A stretch of 64,000 nt of DNA from Listeria seeligeri serovar 1/2b str. SLCC3954 (GCF_000027145.1 NC_013891.1:806001-870000); one strand, 5' to 3'. Shown: positions 44,088 to 53,527, counted from the first letter of the stretch. Translations and numbers: made by a program. Notes: generated from the sequence alone by a model not told the origin.

Positions 44088-44544
44088 CAAAATTACATTA
44101 CAACTTCCTGCCAAGCCTGAATATGTTAGTTTAGGTAGACTTTCATTATCAGGAATAGCAAGTCGCGCAGGTTTTTCCTATGAAGCAATTGAAGATTTGA
44201 AAATAGCTGTGAGTGAAGCAATTACTAATTCTGTGAAACATGCATTTAAAGAAGAAGAAGGCGGCGAAATCACAGTAGATTTTCTAGTTTATGAAGATAG
44301 ATTAGAAGTTCGCGTTTCAGATAATGGGACAAGCTTTGACCTAGAAAGTCGTAAGCAAGAAATCGGCCCATACGATGTAGGTGAAGATGCTGAAATGATG
44401 CGTATTGGTGGATTAGGTTTATTTTTAATCGAAACATTAATGGATGATGTGAAACTTTATTACGATGAAGGGGTTTCCGTTGTAATGACCAAATATATTA
44501 ATGAAAAGCAGGTGGAGGAGAATGCCGAAAGTATCTCAACCTGA
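44071..44544 (+). CDS. rsbW: Anti-sigma-B factor and kinase RsbW
   Basis: 157 residues. GHKL ATPase: [14 protein letters not shown] (N box), VSDNGTSFD (G1), [17 protein letters not shown] (G2). It binds SigB in unstressed cells and phosphorylates RsbV. Overlaps rsbV by 17 bp and sigB by 23 bp, so all are translationally coupled. Confidence 0.96.
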   Translation: MATMHDKITLQLPAKPEYVSLGRLSLSGIASRAGFSYEAIEDLKIAVSEAITNSVKHAFKEEEGGEITVDFLVYEDRLEVRVSDNGTSFDLESRKQEIGPYDVGEDAEMMRIGGLGLFLIETLMDDVKLYYDEGVSVVMTKYINEKQVEENAESIST

Positions 44545-45301
44545 TAAAGAAGCAAAAGAAAAAGTGTATATTTGGATTGCTGCCTATCAAGAAAACGGCG
44601 ATCAAGATGCACAGTATAACTTAGTGGTGCATTATAAAAACTTAGTAGAATCAATCGCACGCAAATATTCTCAAGGTAAATCTTTTCACGAAGATTTAGT
44701 TCAAGTTGGGAATATCGGTTTACTAGGTGCGATTAGACGTTATGATGCAACATTCGGAAAAAGCTTTGAGGCATTTGCGGTACCAACTATTGTTGGCGAA
44801 ATTAAACGCTTTTTACGCGACAAAACATGGAGCGTCCACGTACCACGTCGTATAAAAGAACTCGGACCAAAAATTAAAAACGCCGTGGAAGAGTTAACAA
44901 GAGAACTGCAAAGCTCACCGCAAATTAGTGATATTGCAGATTTCATTGGCGTGACTGAAGAAGAAGTTTTAGAAGCAATGGAAATGGGCAAAAGCTATCA
45001 AGCGCTTTCTGTTGATCATTCGATTGAAGCTGACTCGGATGGAAGTACCATTACGCTACTAGATGTAGTTGGTGGGACAGATGATGGATTTGAACGAGTA
45101 AACCAACGTATGCTGTTAGAAAAAGTTCTTCCAGTTTTAGACGAACGAGAACAGAAAATTTTGCAATATACCTTTATTGAAAATCGCAGTCAAAAAGAAA
45201 CTGGCGAGTTACTCGATATATCACAAATGCATGTGTCTAGAATCCAACGTCAAGCTATTAAAAAACTTCGAGAGGCGTTGCAGAATGAGGAAGTGGAGTA
45301 A
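44522..45301 (+). CDS. sigB: General stress sigma factor SigB
   Basis: 259 residues from ATG 44522, behind GGTGGAGGAG (44511-44520). Region 2 contains [20 protein letters not shown] and [16 protein letters not shown]. Region 3 is near [19 protein letters not shown]. Region 4 carries the -35-binding helix [24 protein letters not shown]. It directs RNA polymerase to GTTT/GGGTA promoters, several of which I see in this window. Confidence 0.98.
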   Translation: MPKVSQPDKEAKEKVYIWIAAYQENGDQDAQYNLVVHYKNLVESIARKYSQGKSFHEDLVQVGNIGLLGAIRRYDATFGKSFEAFAVPTIVGEIKRFLRDKTWSVHVPRRIKELGPKIKNAVEELTRELQSSPQISDIADFIGVTEEEVLEAMEMGKSYQALSVDHSIEADSDGSTITLLDVVGGTDDGFERVNQRMLLEKVLPVLDEREQKILQYTFIENRSQKETGELLDISQMHVSRIQRQAIKKLREALQNEEVE

Positions 45302-45901
45302 ATGAACAAGGCTGTTGAATCAAATAACCTATTTGTATTTCAACGTTCTAAAGCATTGCAACAATACTGCGGGGATGTTTACTTTACCCATGAAGACGAG
45401 TCTGGATTTTTATATGTACTTTCTGATGGACTTGGTAGTGGACAAGAAGCTAATAGAGCAGCAATAGCGACAATTGACGCTATAAAAGAAGATCTTCAGG
45501 CTGACTTAACCTATATGCTTGAAAAAGCAAATCAGGCTGTCTCTGGGCTTCGTGGAGCTGCAATTGCGATTATCAAAGCTGACTACTTATCTAAAACCAT
45601 TTATTATACCGGAATGGGCAATATTCGGTTTTATATGATTGGTTTGGAAGATAAACTTGTTTTTCCACTTTCCGGTTCGGGATTTTTGTCTGGAAGAAAG
45701 CAAAAATATCGGATGCAATCCTTTAAATACAAACCAGGTAGTAAATTTTTACTTCATTCAGACGGACTTGTTCTTTCACGTGTTAGAAAGAATTTAGAAT
45801 CTCCGCTTTGTGTGGTAAAACTTGGACACTTGATCGAACAAACAATTTTAGATATACCGACCGACGATGTTACTTTTTTGTTAGGTCAACTTCCAAATTA
45901 A
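45302..45901 (+). CDS. rsbX: PP2C-type phosphatase RsbX
   Basis: 199 residues, ATG immediately after the sigB stop. PP2C fold with VLSDGLGSGQEANRAA near the N-terminus and LLHSDGLVLSR near the C-terminus. It dephosphorylates RsbR and RsbS and so resets the stressosome. Last gene of the operon, closed by a strong terminator. Confidence 0.95.
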   Translation: MNKAVESNNLFVFQRSKALQQYCGDVYFTHEDESGFLYVLSDGLGSGQEANRAAIATIDAIKEDLQADLTYMLEKANQAVSGLRGAAIAIIKADYLSKTIYYTGMGNIRFYMIGLEDKLVFPLSGSGFLSGRKQKYRMQSFKYKPGSKFLLHSDGLVLSRVRKNLESPLCVVKLGHLIEQTILDIPTDDVTFLLGQLPN

Positions 45902-45903
45902 CG

Positions 45904-45948
45904 AAAACATCTTTTAAGTTACTGCTTAAAAGGTGTTTTTTATTTTTG
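45904..45948 (+). terminator. Intrinsic terminator of sigB operon
   Basis: AAAACATCTTTTAAG pairs with CTTAAAAGGTGTTTT (G-T allowed), 6-nt loop, then T-run. Confidence 0.85.
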
Positions 45949-46101
45949 ATGATGAGAAAAGCTGATAACTATGGTATATTAGAAGGAGCGATAGTTTTTA
46001 GACTTAATCATGTGAAAAATATCACTTGTAATCGTGAAGCAATACTGCTTTGCGCTTTTTTCGCGCGGATTAAAATATACACATAAGGAAGAAGGAGCAA
46101 A

Positions 46102-47736
46102 TTGAAGAAAGCTTTAATGAACAGTGTGAAAGGTTATACGTGGGCGAAATTTAGAAAAGATTTGTTAGCAGGGATTATCGTAGGAGTTATTGCACTGCCA
46201 CTAGCGATGTCCTTTGCGATTGCCTCAGGGGTAAAACCAGAATACGGAATATATTCTAGTTTTGTCGCTGGGATTATTGTTTCCATTTTTGGTGGTTCCA
46301 AGTTCCAAATAGCGGGACCAACTGGAGCATTTATTCCTGTTTTACTAGGGATAGTATTAACTTATGGTTATCAAGATTTACTCGTTGCAGGTATGATGGC
46401 AGGGGTTTTACTTTGCTTAATGGGGATATTCAAACTTGGAACATTAATAAAATTCATTCCGCGACCTGTGACAATCGGTTTCACAGCTGGGATTGCGGTG
46501 ACAATTTTTATGGGACAAGTGGGGAATTTTCTTGGATTAACTGGAATGGAAAAACACGAATCATTTATTGATAATATGAAAGAAATTTGGATTCACATCG
46601 ACTCATGGAATTTTTATAGCATCTTAATTTCCTGTATTTGTTTACTGGTATTATTTTTATTTCCAAAAATATTACCAAAAATTCCTGCACCTTTAATTGG
46701 GTTAATTATTACAACTGGGATTGCGATGATTTTCTTTCCGGATGCACTTCCGACAATTGGATCAGCTTATGGCGAAATTCCTAGCACATTCCCGCCATTT
46801 CATTTCCCGGATATGAGTTTGGAAAATATGAGTGAGCTTATTGGGCCGGCGTTTGTTATCGCGATGCTTGGTGGGATAGAGTCGTTACTTTCCGCAGTAG
46901 TTGCAGATGGAATGACAAATACAAAACATAATAGTAATCGAGAATTAATTGGTCAAGGGATTGCCAATATTGTAACGCCAATGTTTGGTGGGATTCCTGC
47001 GACAGGAGCAATTGCTAGAACAGCCACGAATATTAATAATGGAGCAACAAGTCGTGTTTCTGGTGTTATTCACGGAATTTTTGTTTTGCTAACTTTACTT
47101 GTACTTGCTCCTGTAGCGGTCAATATCCCAATAGCTGCAATGGCGCCGATTTTGATGTTAGTAGCGTGGAATATGAGCGAAAGAAAAACATTTCAACATA
47201 TAATGAAACTAAAATCTGGAGACACACTAGTACTTGTAATTACCTTTTTACTTACGGTATTCGCTAGCTTAACTGTTGCGGTGGAAGTAGGCTTATTACT
47301 TGCGGTGGTTCTTTTTGCCAAACAAATGGGAAGTGCCATGCAAATCGTTGAAATGGAACCAGAAGGCGCAGAAATCGCTCCACATCTGTATAATAAAATT
47401 AGTATTTTTACGATTCGAGGACCGCTTTTCTTTGGAGCAGCACAGATTTTTCAACAAAACATTATGAAAGCTATCCACGTCAAACCGGAATTCTTGATTT
47501 TAAGAATGGGAAAAGTACCTATTATTGATGCAACGGCAGAGGGTTATTTCCATCAAATTGAAAAAGAGTTTTCCAAACATGGCGGACAAATTTTAATTAC
47601 CGGTTTAAATGATAAAGCAAAAGAAAGTTTGAAAGATAGCGGACTTTATGAGCGAATTGGTGAAGAGCATTTCTTTTTACACACAGAGGATGCGATTCAC
47701 TATGCAGAAACAGCTTTAAACCAGCAGAGTAGATAG
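46102..47736 (+). CDS. SulP-family anion transporter with STAS domain
   Basis: 544 residues, TTG 46102 behind GAAGGAGC (46091-46098). Ten or more membrane helices; SulP marks are LPLAMSFAIASGVKPEYGIYSSFVAG and FGGSKFQIAGPTGAFIPV. A C-terminal STAS domain runs from about 435 to 540. The family carries sulfate, bicarbonate or other anions with protons or sodium; substrate not readable. It is transcribed separately from the sigB operon. Confidence 0.88.
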   Translation: MKKALMNSVKGYTWAKFRKDLLAGIIVGVIALPLAMSFAIASGVKPEYGIYSSFVAGIIVSIFGGSKFQIAGPTGAFIPVLLGIVLTYGYQDLLVAGMMAGVLLCLMGIFKLGTLIKFIPRPVTIGFTAGIAVTIFMGQVGNFLGLTGMEKHESFIDNMKEIWIHIDSWNFYSILISCICLLVLFLFPKILPKIPAPLIGLIITTGIAMIFFPDALPTIGSAYGEIPSTFPPFHFPDMSLENMSELIGPAFVIAMLGGIESLLSAVVADGMTNTKHNSNRELIGQGIANIVTPMFGGIPATGAIARTATNINNGATSRVSGVIHGIFVLLTLLVLAPVAVNIPIAAMAPILMLVAWNMSERKTFQHIMKLKSGDTLVLVITFLLTVFASLTVAVEVGLLLAVVLFAKQMGSAMQIVEMEPEGAEIAPHLYNKISIFTIRGPLFFGAAQIFQQNIMKAIHVKPEFLILRMGKVPIIDATAEGYFHQIEKEFSKHGGQILITGLNDKAKESLKDSGLYERIGEEHFFLHTEDAIHYAETALNQQSR

Positions 47737-47802
47737 CTTTTGTCAGTTGAATCCTAGTTATGTTACACTTAATAAATAATGAATATTGGAGGCAACCAAG
47801 TT

Positions 47803-49980
47803 ATGGATCAAATGCAAGATAAAATCATAAAATTAGTGCATAAATCATTAAATTATAAGCCAAATCAAATTAATGCAGTAATAAAATTAATGGAAGAGGG
47901 CAATACTGTCCCATTTATCGCTCGTTATCGAAAAGAAATGACTGGTAGCTTAGATGAAGTGGAAATTCGTGATATTGAAGAAACTTTTGAATACGTCACT
48001 AAATTAGAAAATCGCAAAGAAGAAATTATTCGCTTGATTGACGAACAAGGAAAGTTAACAGATGACCTAAGAGCAGCAATCATCAAAGCGGAGAAACATC
48101 AAGCGCTAGAAGATTTATACCGTCCATACAAACAGAAAAAACGTACCAAAGCAACAATTGCAAAAGAAAAAGGCTTAGAACCTTTAGCGAATTGGTTAAT
48201 AAGCTTTCCAAGTAATGCGGAACCTTTGGAAGAAGCGGTGAAGTATATTTCAGAGGAAAAGGAAGTAGAATCAGCTGAACATGCATTACTCGGCGCACAT
48301 GAAATTATCGCCGAACAAATCAGTGATGAACCTACTTTCCGCGAATGGATTCGTAACTTTACACGCAAATTCGGGATGGTCGAATCCCGAGCAAAAAACA
48401 TCGAAGCCGACGAAAAAGGCGTTTATGAAATGTATTATGAATTCAATGAAATGATTGGCAAAGTAGCAAGCCACCGAGTTCTCGCATTTAATCGCGGGGA
48501 AAAAGAAGATATTTTACGCGTACAAGTACAAGTTGATACAACCAAAATCTTCGCTTACTTATTTGAAAAAGTGATTCAAAACCGAAATTCTAATACACGA
48601 CCATATGTAGAAGAAGCCATTTTGGATGCTTATAAACGTTTTATCGGTCCAGCAATTGAGCGTGAAATTCGCGGCGAACTAACAGAAAAAGCAGAAGAAC
48701 AAGCGATTCATATTTTCTCTGAGAATTTGCGCAAACTGCTTTTACAACCACCTTTAAAAGGAAAAATAATTCTTGGTGTTGACCCAGCGTTTCGAACTGG
48801 CTGTAAATTTTCCGTATTAGATAAAACGGGGAAAGTACTAGAAATCGGCGTTGTTTACCCACATACTGCCAAAGCTCGCCGGCCAGAAGCAAAACAAAAA
48901 ATTGCGGAAATCCTAGCCACTTACCAAGTAGAAGTTATTGCGATTGGAAATGGAACAGCTTCACGTGAAACCGAACAGTTTATCGTCGAAGTTATCCGCG
49001 AATCTAAATCAAACGCTTATTACTGTATCGTAAATGAGGCTGGAGCAAGTGTTTATTCAGCGAGTGAAACAGCCCGTGAAGAATTCCCTGATTACCAAGT
49101 AGAAGAACGTAGCGCTGTGTCTATCGGTAGACGTTTACAAGATCCACTTGCAGAACTCGTGAAAATCGATCCGAAATCTGTTGGAGTAGGTCAATACCAA
49201 CATGATGTTGCGCAAAAACGCTTAAATGAAACGCTCACTTTTGTCGTTGAGACAGCCGTTAACCAAGTTGGTGTAAATGTAAATACCGCGTCCGCTTCAT
49301 TACTACAATATGTTGCGGGATTAAATAAAACGGTAGCCAATAACATCCGCAAATTCCGTGAAGAAAACGGCTCATTCACTTCCCGAAAAGAATTGAAAAA
49401 AGTTCCTCGACTAGGAGCAAAATCATATGAGCAAAGTATCGGATTTTTACGGATTTTAGAAGGCGAAAACCCACTTGATCGTACTGCAATTCACCCGGAA
49501 AGCTATAAAGCAGCAGAACAAATTGTGAAAGCAGCTGGCTTTGGATTAAAAGACATTGGCAGCACCGATTTGAAAGAAGCACTACAAGCTTTAAGCATCC
49601 CTGAAGAAGCTGAAAAACTAGCAATTGGTAAAGAAACCATGCGAGATATTATTGATAACTTAATTGCGCCAGGTCGCGATCTTCGTGACGAGCTACCTGC
49701 GCCACTTTTAAAACAAGATGTTATATCGATGGATGATTTAAAACAAGGTATGGAATTGCAAGGTACCGTTCGTAATGTAGTGGATTTCGGTGCGTTCGTG
49801 GATATTGGTGTGAAACAAGACGGACTTGTGCATATTTCGAAACTCAGTAATTCTTTTGTCAAAAATCCAATGGACGTCGTTTCTGTAGGCGATGTTGTTA
49901 CTGTTTGGGTAGATGAGGTAGATACGAAGAAAAATCGGATTGCGCTAACAATGCGTAACCCTAATGGAAGTGTTAAATAA
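47803..49980 (+). CDS. tex: Tex-like RNA-binding transcription accessory protein
   Basis: 725 residues from ATG 47803 (GGAGG 47788-47792); the frame extends to 47779, before the ribosome site. In order: helix-rich N-terminal domain, YqgF/RNase-H-like domain (about 325-450: IILGVDPAFRTGCKFSVLD), helix-hairpin-helix repeats (about 490-560, VNVNTASASLLQYVAGL), and a C-terminal S1 domain (about 650-720, GMELQGTVRNVVDFGAFVDIG). Nucleic-acid-binding protein similar to Spt6. Its stop overlaps the next start by one base. Confidence 0.95.
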   Translation: MDQMQDKIIKLVHKSLNYKPNQINAVIKLMEEGNTVPFIARYRKEMTGSLDEVEIRDIEETFEYVTKLENRKEEIIRLIDEQGKLTDDLRAAIIKAEKHQALEDLYRPYKQKKRTKATIAKEKGLEPLANWLISFPSNAEPLEEAVKYISEEKEVESAEHALLGAHEIIAEQISDEPTFREWIRNFTRKFGMVESRAKNIEADEKGVYEMYYEFNEMIGKVASHRVLAFNRGEKEDILRVQVQVDTTKIFAYLFEKVIQNRNSNTRPYVEEAILDAYKRFIGPAIEREIRGELTEKAEEQAIHIFSENLRKLLLQPPLKGKIILGVDPAFRTGCKFSVLDKTGKVLEIGVVYPHTAKARRPEAKQKIAEILATYQVEVIAIGNGTASRETEQFIVEVIRESKSNAYYCIVNEAGASVYSASETAREEFPDYQVEERSAVSIGRRLQDPLAELVKIDPKSVGVGQYQHDVAQKRLNETLTFVVETAVNQVGVNVNTASASLLQYVAGLNKTVANNIRKFREENGSFTSRKELKKVPRLGAKSYEQSIGFLRILEGENPLDRTAIHPESYKAAEQIVKAAGFGLKDIGSTDLKEALQALSIPEEAEKLAIGKETMRDIIDNLIAPGRDLRDELPAPLLKQDVISMDDLKQGMELQGTVRNVVDFGAFVDIGVKQDGLVHISKLSNSFVKNPMDVVSVGDVVTVWVDEVDTKKNRIALTMRNPNGSVK

Positions 49981-50447
49981 TGAATCAAACTGAATTGCAG
50001 CGACACATGGAAGAAGTGTCGCTGCAATTTTTCCAAAAAGAATTCCGTCATCAAGCAACCTTTAATAATAGGTTACGAACAACGGGTGGCAGATATCTCC
50101 TTAGAAGTCATAACATTGAAATGAACCCTAAGTATCTCGAAAACTTTGGTTTAGAATATTTTCTAAGTATCATGAAACACGAGTTATGCCATTACCATTT
50201 ACATCTCGAAAAGAAAGGCTACCAGCACCGTGACAAAGACTTTCGTGAACTATTAGAAAAAGTAGGCGCGCCCCGTTTTTGTGCTACGATACCCCGAGAA
50301 ATAACAATGCATGAATATACATGTAAAAAGTGTGGAGCCTCCTTTTTAAGGCAGCGAAGATTTAATGTAAACCGTTATCGTTGTGGGAATTGTGCGGGTA
50401 AATTAAGTGAAACTGGCTCCAAGAAAATTTATACAGAAAATGCCTGA
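49980..50447 (+). CDS. SprT-like zinc protein
   Basis: 155 residues, overlapping tex by one base (TAATG). SprT-like metallopeptidase-type fold with HELCH at 67-71 and a C-terminal treble-clef zinc ribbon (CKKCGASF, YRCGNCAGK). The N-terminal TELQRHMEEVSLQFFQKEF matches my memory of related proteins such as B. subtilis YdcK, so the start is sound. A strong terminator hairpin overlaps codons 5-17. The usual second-histidine context is present, but activity is unproven. Confidence 0.9.
   Translation: MNQTELQRHMEEVSLQFFQKEFRHQATFNNRLRTTGGRYLLRSHNIEMNPKYLENFGLEYFLSIMKHELCHYHLHLEKKGYQHRDKDFRELLEKVGAPRFCATIPREITMHEYTCKKCGASFLRQRRFNVNRYRCGNCAGKLSETGSKKIYTENA
49994..50032 (+). terminator. Perfect terminator hairpin inside sprT-like gene
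   Basis: ATTGCAGCGACAC (49994-50006) and GTGTCGCTGCAAT (50016-50028) pair perfectly over 13 bp with a 9-nt loop, followed directly by TTTT. It should end most tex transcripts within codons 5-17 of the next gene. Confidence 0.75.
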
Positions 50448-50499
50448 AAAGTCTTGCATTTTAATGAAGTTCTGCGTATACTTATGGAAGTCAGATAAT

Positions 50500-50572
50500 T
50501 CCACAGTAGCTCAGTTGGTAGAGCAATCGGCTGTTAACCGATCGGTCGCAGGTTCGAGTCCTGCCTGTGGAG
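50500..50572 (+). tRNA. tRNA-Asn (anticodon GTT)
   Basis: Cloverleaf with acceptor TCCACAG/CTGTGGA, D-arm AGCTCAGTTGGTAGAGC, anticodon loop CTGTTAA, and T-arm GCAGGTTCGAGTCCTGC. Discriminator G; no CCA encoded. Followed after 3 nt by tRNA-Ser. Confidence 0.95.
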
Positions 50573-50575
50573 TTT

Positions 50576-50663
50576 GGGGAAGTACTCAAGTGGCTGAAGA
50601 GGCGCCCCTGCTAAGGGTGTAGGTCGCTCGCGCGGCGCGAGGGTTCAAATCCCTCCTTCTCCG
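50576..50663 (+). tRNA. tRNA-Ser (anticodon GCT)
   Basis: 88 nt with the long variable arm of class II tRNAs. Acceptor GGGGAAG/CTTCTCC (one G-T), anticodon loop CTGCTAA, T-arm GAGGGTTCAAATCCCTC. Discriminator G; no CCA encoded. Confidence 0.95.
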
Positions 50664-50668
50664 TAATT

Positions 50669-50713
50669 AAAAAGTCACCTTAAAACATTTTTGTTTTAAG
50701 GTGACTTTTTAGC
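50669..50713 (+). terminator. Terminator of tRNA Asn-Ser unit
   Basis: AAAAGTCACCTTAAAAC pairs with the matching arm GTTTTAAGGTGACTTTT; 17-bp stem with T-rich loop. Confidence 0.85.
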
Positions 50714-50792
50714 GTTATCCGCCGATGTTAAAGTTGGGTTTCATAAATAAACTTGTTATAATAAGAAAAAGGCTTCATGAAAGGAATTTGAC

Positions 50793-51185
50793 ATGGATAA
50801 TAAATTAGAATTTTCGACAATTGATGAGTATATTACGATGGCACCTCCAGAAACACAAGCAGTCTTGCAGAAAATTAGAGAAACTATCCAAGCTGCCGCA
50901 CCAGAAGCAACAGAGAAAATCAGCTACCAAATGCCAACATTTTATTTTGAAGGAAACCTTGTCCACTTTGCATTAGCGAAAAAGCATTACGGTTTTTATC
51001 CTGCTCCAAGTGGCATCACGGCATTTGAACCAGAATTAACTGCATTCAAATATTCAAAAGGTGCAGTTCAATTCCCAATTGATAAACCAGTCCCATATGA
51101 CTTAATCACAAAAATGGTTGTTTTTCGATTAGCTGAAAATAAACAAAAAGCCGCAGAAAAATTGGCGAAAAAAAAGAATAAATAA
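50793..51185 (+). CDS. YdhG/DUF1801-type protein
   Basis: 130 residues, start behind GAAAGGAA (50779-50786). DUF1801 (YdhG-like) fold: IDEYITMAPPETQAVLQKIRE, ATEKISYQMPTFYFEGNLVHFA, KHYGFYPAPSGITAF, SKGAVQFPIDKPVP. The B. subtilis homologue Fra was described as an intracellular iron chaperone; whether this one is the same is unsure. Monocistronic. Confidence 0.85.
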   Translation: MDNKLEFSTIDEYITMAPPETQAVLQKIRETIQAAAPEATEKISYQMPTFYFEGNLVHFALAKKHYGFYPAPSGITAFEPELTAFKYSKGAVQFPIDKPVPYDLITKMVVFRLAENKQKAAEKLAKKKNK

Positions 51186-51189
51186 GGAT

Positions 51190-51225
51190 AAAGCTTTCTC
51201 CTTCTGGGATGGAAGCTTTTTTTGT
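51190..51225 (+). terminator. Intrinsic terminator
   Basis: AAAGCTTTCTCC / GGGATGGAAGCTTT with interior mismatches, then T-run. Confidence 0.65.
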
Positions 51226-51248
51226 TTGGTCTTTTATTTTAAAAAGAC

Positions 51249-51276
51249 TAGACATTTAAAATTAAATGCGTATAAT
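51249..51276 (+). promoter_or_regulatory. SigA promoter of orphan EIIC with embedded GntR box
   Basis: TAGACA (51249-51254), 16 bp, TATAAT (51271-51276). The -35 lies in the motif CTAGACATTTAAAATTAAATG (split: CTAGACATTT then AAAATTAAATG, 51248-51268), which recurs before the GntR gene. Confidence 0.7.
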
Positions 51277-51283
51277 AATAATT

Positions 51284-51297
51284 AGAAAACGTTTTCT
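51284..51297 (+). promoter_or_regulatory. CcpA cre site
   Basis: AGAAAACGTTTTCT is a perfect 14-bp palindrome matching the cre consensus except for its outermost bases. It lies just downstream of the -10, where CcpA would block initiation during growth on preferred sugars. Confidence 0.75.
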
Positions 51298-51329
51298 TTA
51301 AGAAATATATTACGTTTGGGGGAAGTAAA

Positions 51330-52616
51330 TTGAATAAATTTATGGAGATACTCGGTGAGAAGTTAATGCCTCTTGCTGCAAAATTGGGAGAGAATAGGTA
51401 CTTAACGACATTAAGAGATGCGTTCATGTTAGCATTTCCACTAACAATGTTTGGCTCAATTGCTGTTGTTTTAATGAATTTACCGTTTTGGAGTGATGAA
51501 ACAAAGGCCGTTTTACAGTTGTACTTAGGAAATGCTCAAAGCGCGACAATGAGTATTATGACAGTTTTTGTTGTGTTTGGAATTGGATATTCATTATCGA
51601 AATATTATAAAGTAGAGGCGATATACGGTGGTGCAGTTGCGCTTGCTAGCTTCTTGATTTTAACGCCATTTTTCTTTAATAGTCCTGATGGAGAACTTAT
51701 TACTGGGGCGCTTTCACTTGATAGACTTGGCGCTAAAGGTATGTTTATCGGGATGATTACTGGTTTCATTGCTGCTGAATTATATCGCTTTTTTGTGCAG
51801 CGGGACTGGACTATTAAAATGCCAGCCGGAGTTCCGCCAGCAGTAGCTAAATCATTTGCTGCGCTTATTCCAGCCATTTTAACTTTAAGTATCTTTTTAG
51901 CAATCAATGTTATTGTTCAGTTCTTCTTCCATACAAACTTACATGATGTGGTTTATACTGTTATTCAAAAACCTTTAGTAGGCCTTGGTTCTGGAATTGT
52001 TCCGACCTTGATTGCACTCTTTTTTGTCCAAGTATTGTGGTTCTTCGGGTTACATGGTCAAATCATCGTCAATTCAGTGATGGACCCGATTTGGAACACC
52101 TTGATGCTTGAAAACTTAGATGCATACAAAGCGGGTCTTCCGTTACCACACATTATTACCAAACCATTTATGGAAGTATTTACAGTTGGTATGGGTGGAT
52201 CGGGGATGACTTTAGCTGTTGTAATTGCGCTCGCTTTCCTAATGAAGAGTAAGCAAAGTAAAGAAATCGGTCGACTAGCACTTGGGCCTGGTATTTTCAA
52301 TGTAAATGAACCAGTGCTGTTCGGGATGCCAATCGTTTTAAATGCAACGATCTTAATTCCGTGGATTATTGCACCTCTTATTGTAACTACGCTTAACTAT
52401 TTTGTAATGGCAGCAGGAATTGTTCCAGCACCAACTGGGGTGGCTGTTCCTTGGACTGTGCCGATTGTGATTAACGGAATCTTAGCAACAAACTCATGGT
52501 TAGGTGGTGCCTTACAAGTTGTAGATTTCTTTATTGTCCTAGTTATCTGGTACCCATTCCTGAAATTAGTCGATCGTACCAATATTGCGAGAGAATCAGA
52601 AGCACTAGAGAAATAA
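51330..52616 (+). CDS. PTS EIIC, cellobiose family, orphan
   Basis: 428 residues, TTG 51330 behind GGGGGAAG (51317-51324). Ten membrane helices; family marks WFFGLHGQIIVNSVMDPIWN and FNVNEPVLFGMPIVLN, the NEP motif intact. No EIIA or EIIB lies near, so it must borrow them, for example from the Lac-type PTS 23 kb upstream. Catabolite repression is likely via the cre. The GntR gene downstream is its probable regulator. Confidence 0.9.
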   Translation: MNKFMEILGEKLMPLAAKLGENRYLTTLRDAFMLAFPLTMFGSIAVVLMNLPFWSDETKAVLQLYLGNAQSATMSIMTVFVVFGIGYSLSKYYKVEAIYGGAVALASFLILTPFFFNSPDGELITGALSLDRLGAKGMFIGMITGFIAAELYRFFVQRDWTIKMPAGVPPAVAKSFAALIPAILTLSIFLAINVIVQFFFHTNLHDVVYTVIQKPLVGLGSGIVPTLIALFFVQVLWFFGLHGQIIVNSVMDPIWNTLMLENLDAYKAGLPLPHIITKPFMEVFTVGMGGSGMTLAVVIALAFLMKSKQSKEIGRLALGPGIFNVNEPVLFGMPIVLNATILIPWIIAPLIVTTLNYFVMAAGIVPAPTGVAVPWTVPIVINGILATNSWLGGALQVVDFFIVLVIWYPFLKLVDRTNIARESEALEK

Positions 52617-52661
52617 GTTATGTTTTTCGCTTTCGATATGCTATAATTTGAATGGAAATGG

Positions 52662-52683
52662 CTAGACATTTTTAATTCAAATG
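52662..52683 (+). promoter_or_regulatory. Second copy of GntR-box motif
   Basis: CTAGACATTTTTAATTC then AAATG at 52662-52683 matches the motif before the EIIC gene at 18 or more positions allowing one gap. It lies just after TATAAT (52642-52647) and before the GntR gene. Confidence 0.55.
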
Positions 52684-52697
52684 AAGGAGCGGTCGAA

Positions 52698-53411
52698 TTG
52701 GTTAAGTATGAAATAATTGCAGCAGATATTCGTGAAAAAATAAACGACGGTACTTATCCACCGGAATCCATTCTTCCTGATCAAGTTAGTTTATGTAAAA
52801 CCTATGATTGTAGCAGAATGACGATAAAAAAAGCCTTCGATGTGTTAGCGCTTGAAGGACTCGTGTATAGACAACGGGGAGCAGGAACTTTTGTAATGAA
52901 AAACGCCCTTGCAAATAAGCAAGATGCCAGTTTGCGAGAATATGATGGCTTGACGAAAATGATGGGAGACAATCGAATTACAAGTAAAATAATTGCTTTT
53001 GATATCGCCTTTCCTGATGAAAAAACACAAGAACAATTATTAATTAAATCGAATCAGCCTGTGTATAAATTAATCCGTTTACGCTTGCTGGATGGTGCGC
53101 CATACGTATTGGAGCATACAACTATGCCAGCAGATATAGTACCAGGACTTACGAAAGAAATTTTAGACCATTCAATCTATGCTTATTTGCAAGATTCCCT
53201 TGGGCTTGTACTGAGTGGTGCTTTTAGAAAAATCAATGCTGATAAACCGTCCAAATATGATCAAGAATACTTAGCGTGCGGGGAACATGATCCAGTTCTT
53301 GAAGTAGAGCAAGTTGTCTATTTAAAAGACGGGAGACCTGTTGAATACTCAAGATCTAGACATCGTTACGATACAAGAAGTTTTATCATGGTGGATCATA
53401 GGGAAAAATAA
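52698..53411 (+). CDS. GntR/HutC-family regulator
   Basis: 237 residues, TTG 52698 behind AAGGAGCGG (52684-52692). Winged helix at 1-70 (IREKINDGTYPPESILPDQ then TYDCSRMTIKKAFDVLALEGLVYRQRGAGTF) and a UTRA ligand domain (about 90-230). It sits 81 bp after the orphan EIIC, and a shared motif before both genes suggests that it controls both. Ligand: probably the phosphorylated sugar. Confidence 0.9.
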   Translation: MVKYEIIAADIREKINDGTYPPESILPDQVSLCKTYDCSRMTIKKAFDVLALEGLVYRQRGAGTFVMKNALANKQDASLREYDGLTKMMGDNRITSKIIAFDIAFPDEKTQEQLLIKSNQPVYKLIRLRLLDGAPYVLEHTTMPADIVPGLTKEILDHSIYAYLQDSLGLVLSGAFRKINADKPSKYDQEYLACGEHDPVLEVEQVVYLKDGRPVEYSRSRHRYDTRSFIMVDHREK

Positions 53412-53412
53412 C

Positions 53413-53457
53413 CAAAGTCAGAGGGCTAGAACAGGCTACTCTGACTTTAGGTTTTTC
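53413..53457 (+). terminator. Weak terminator after GntR
   Basis: AAAGTCAGAG pairs with CTCTGACTTT over 10 bp; loop of 16 nt, tail GTTTTT. Confidence 0.6.
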
Positions 53458-53527
53458 ATAATAAAAATGTATAAAAGTTATTTGAGCAATGAATCAAAAA
53501 AATAGTAAATAAAATTAAGAAAAGGCG

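Noticed and set aside
49503-50054. 183-residue minus-strand frame across tex/sprT
   Set aside because: Shadow of two conserved genes, low-complexity Ser/Thr product.
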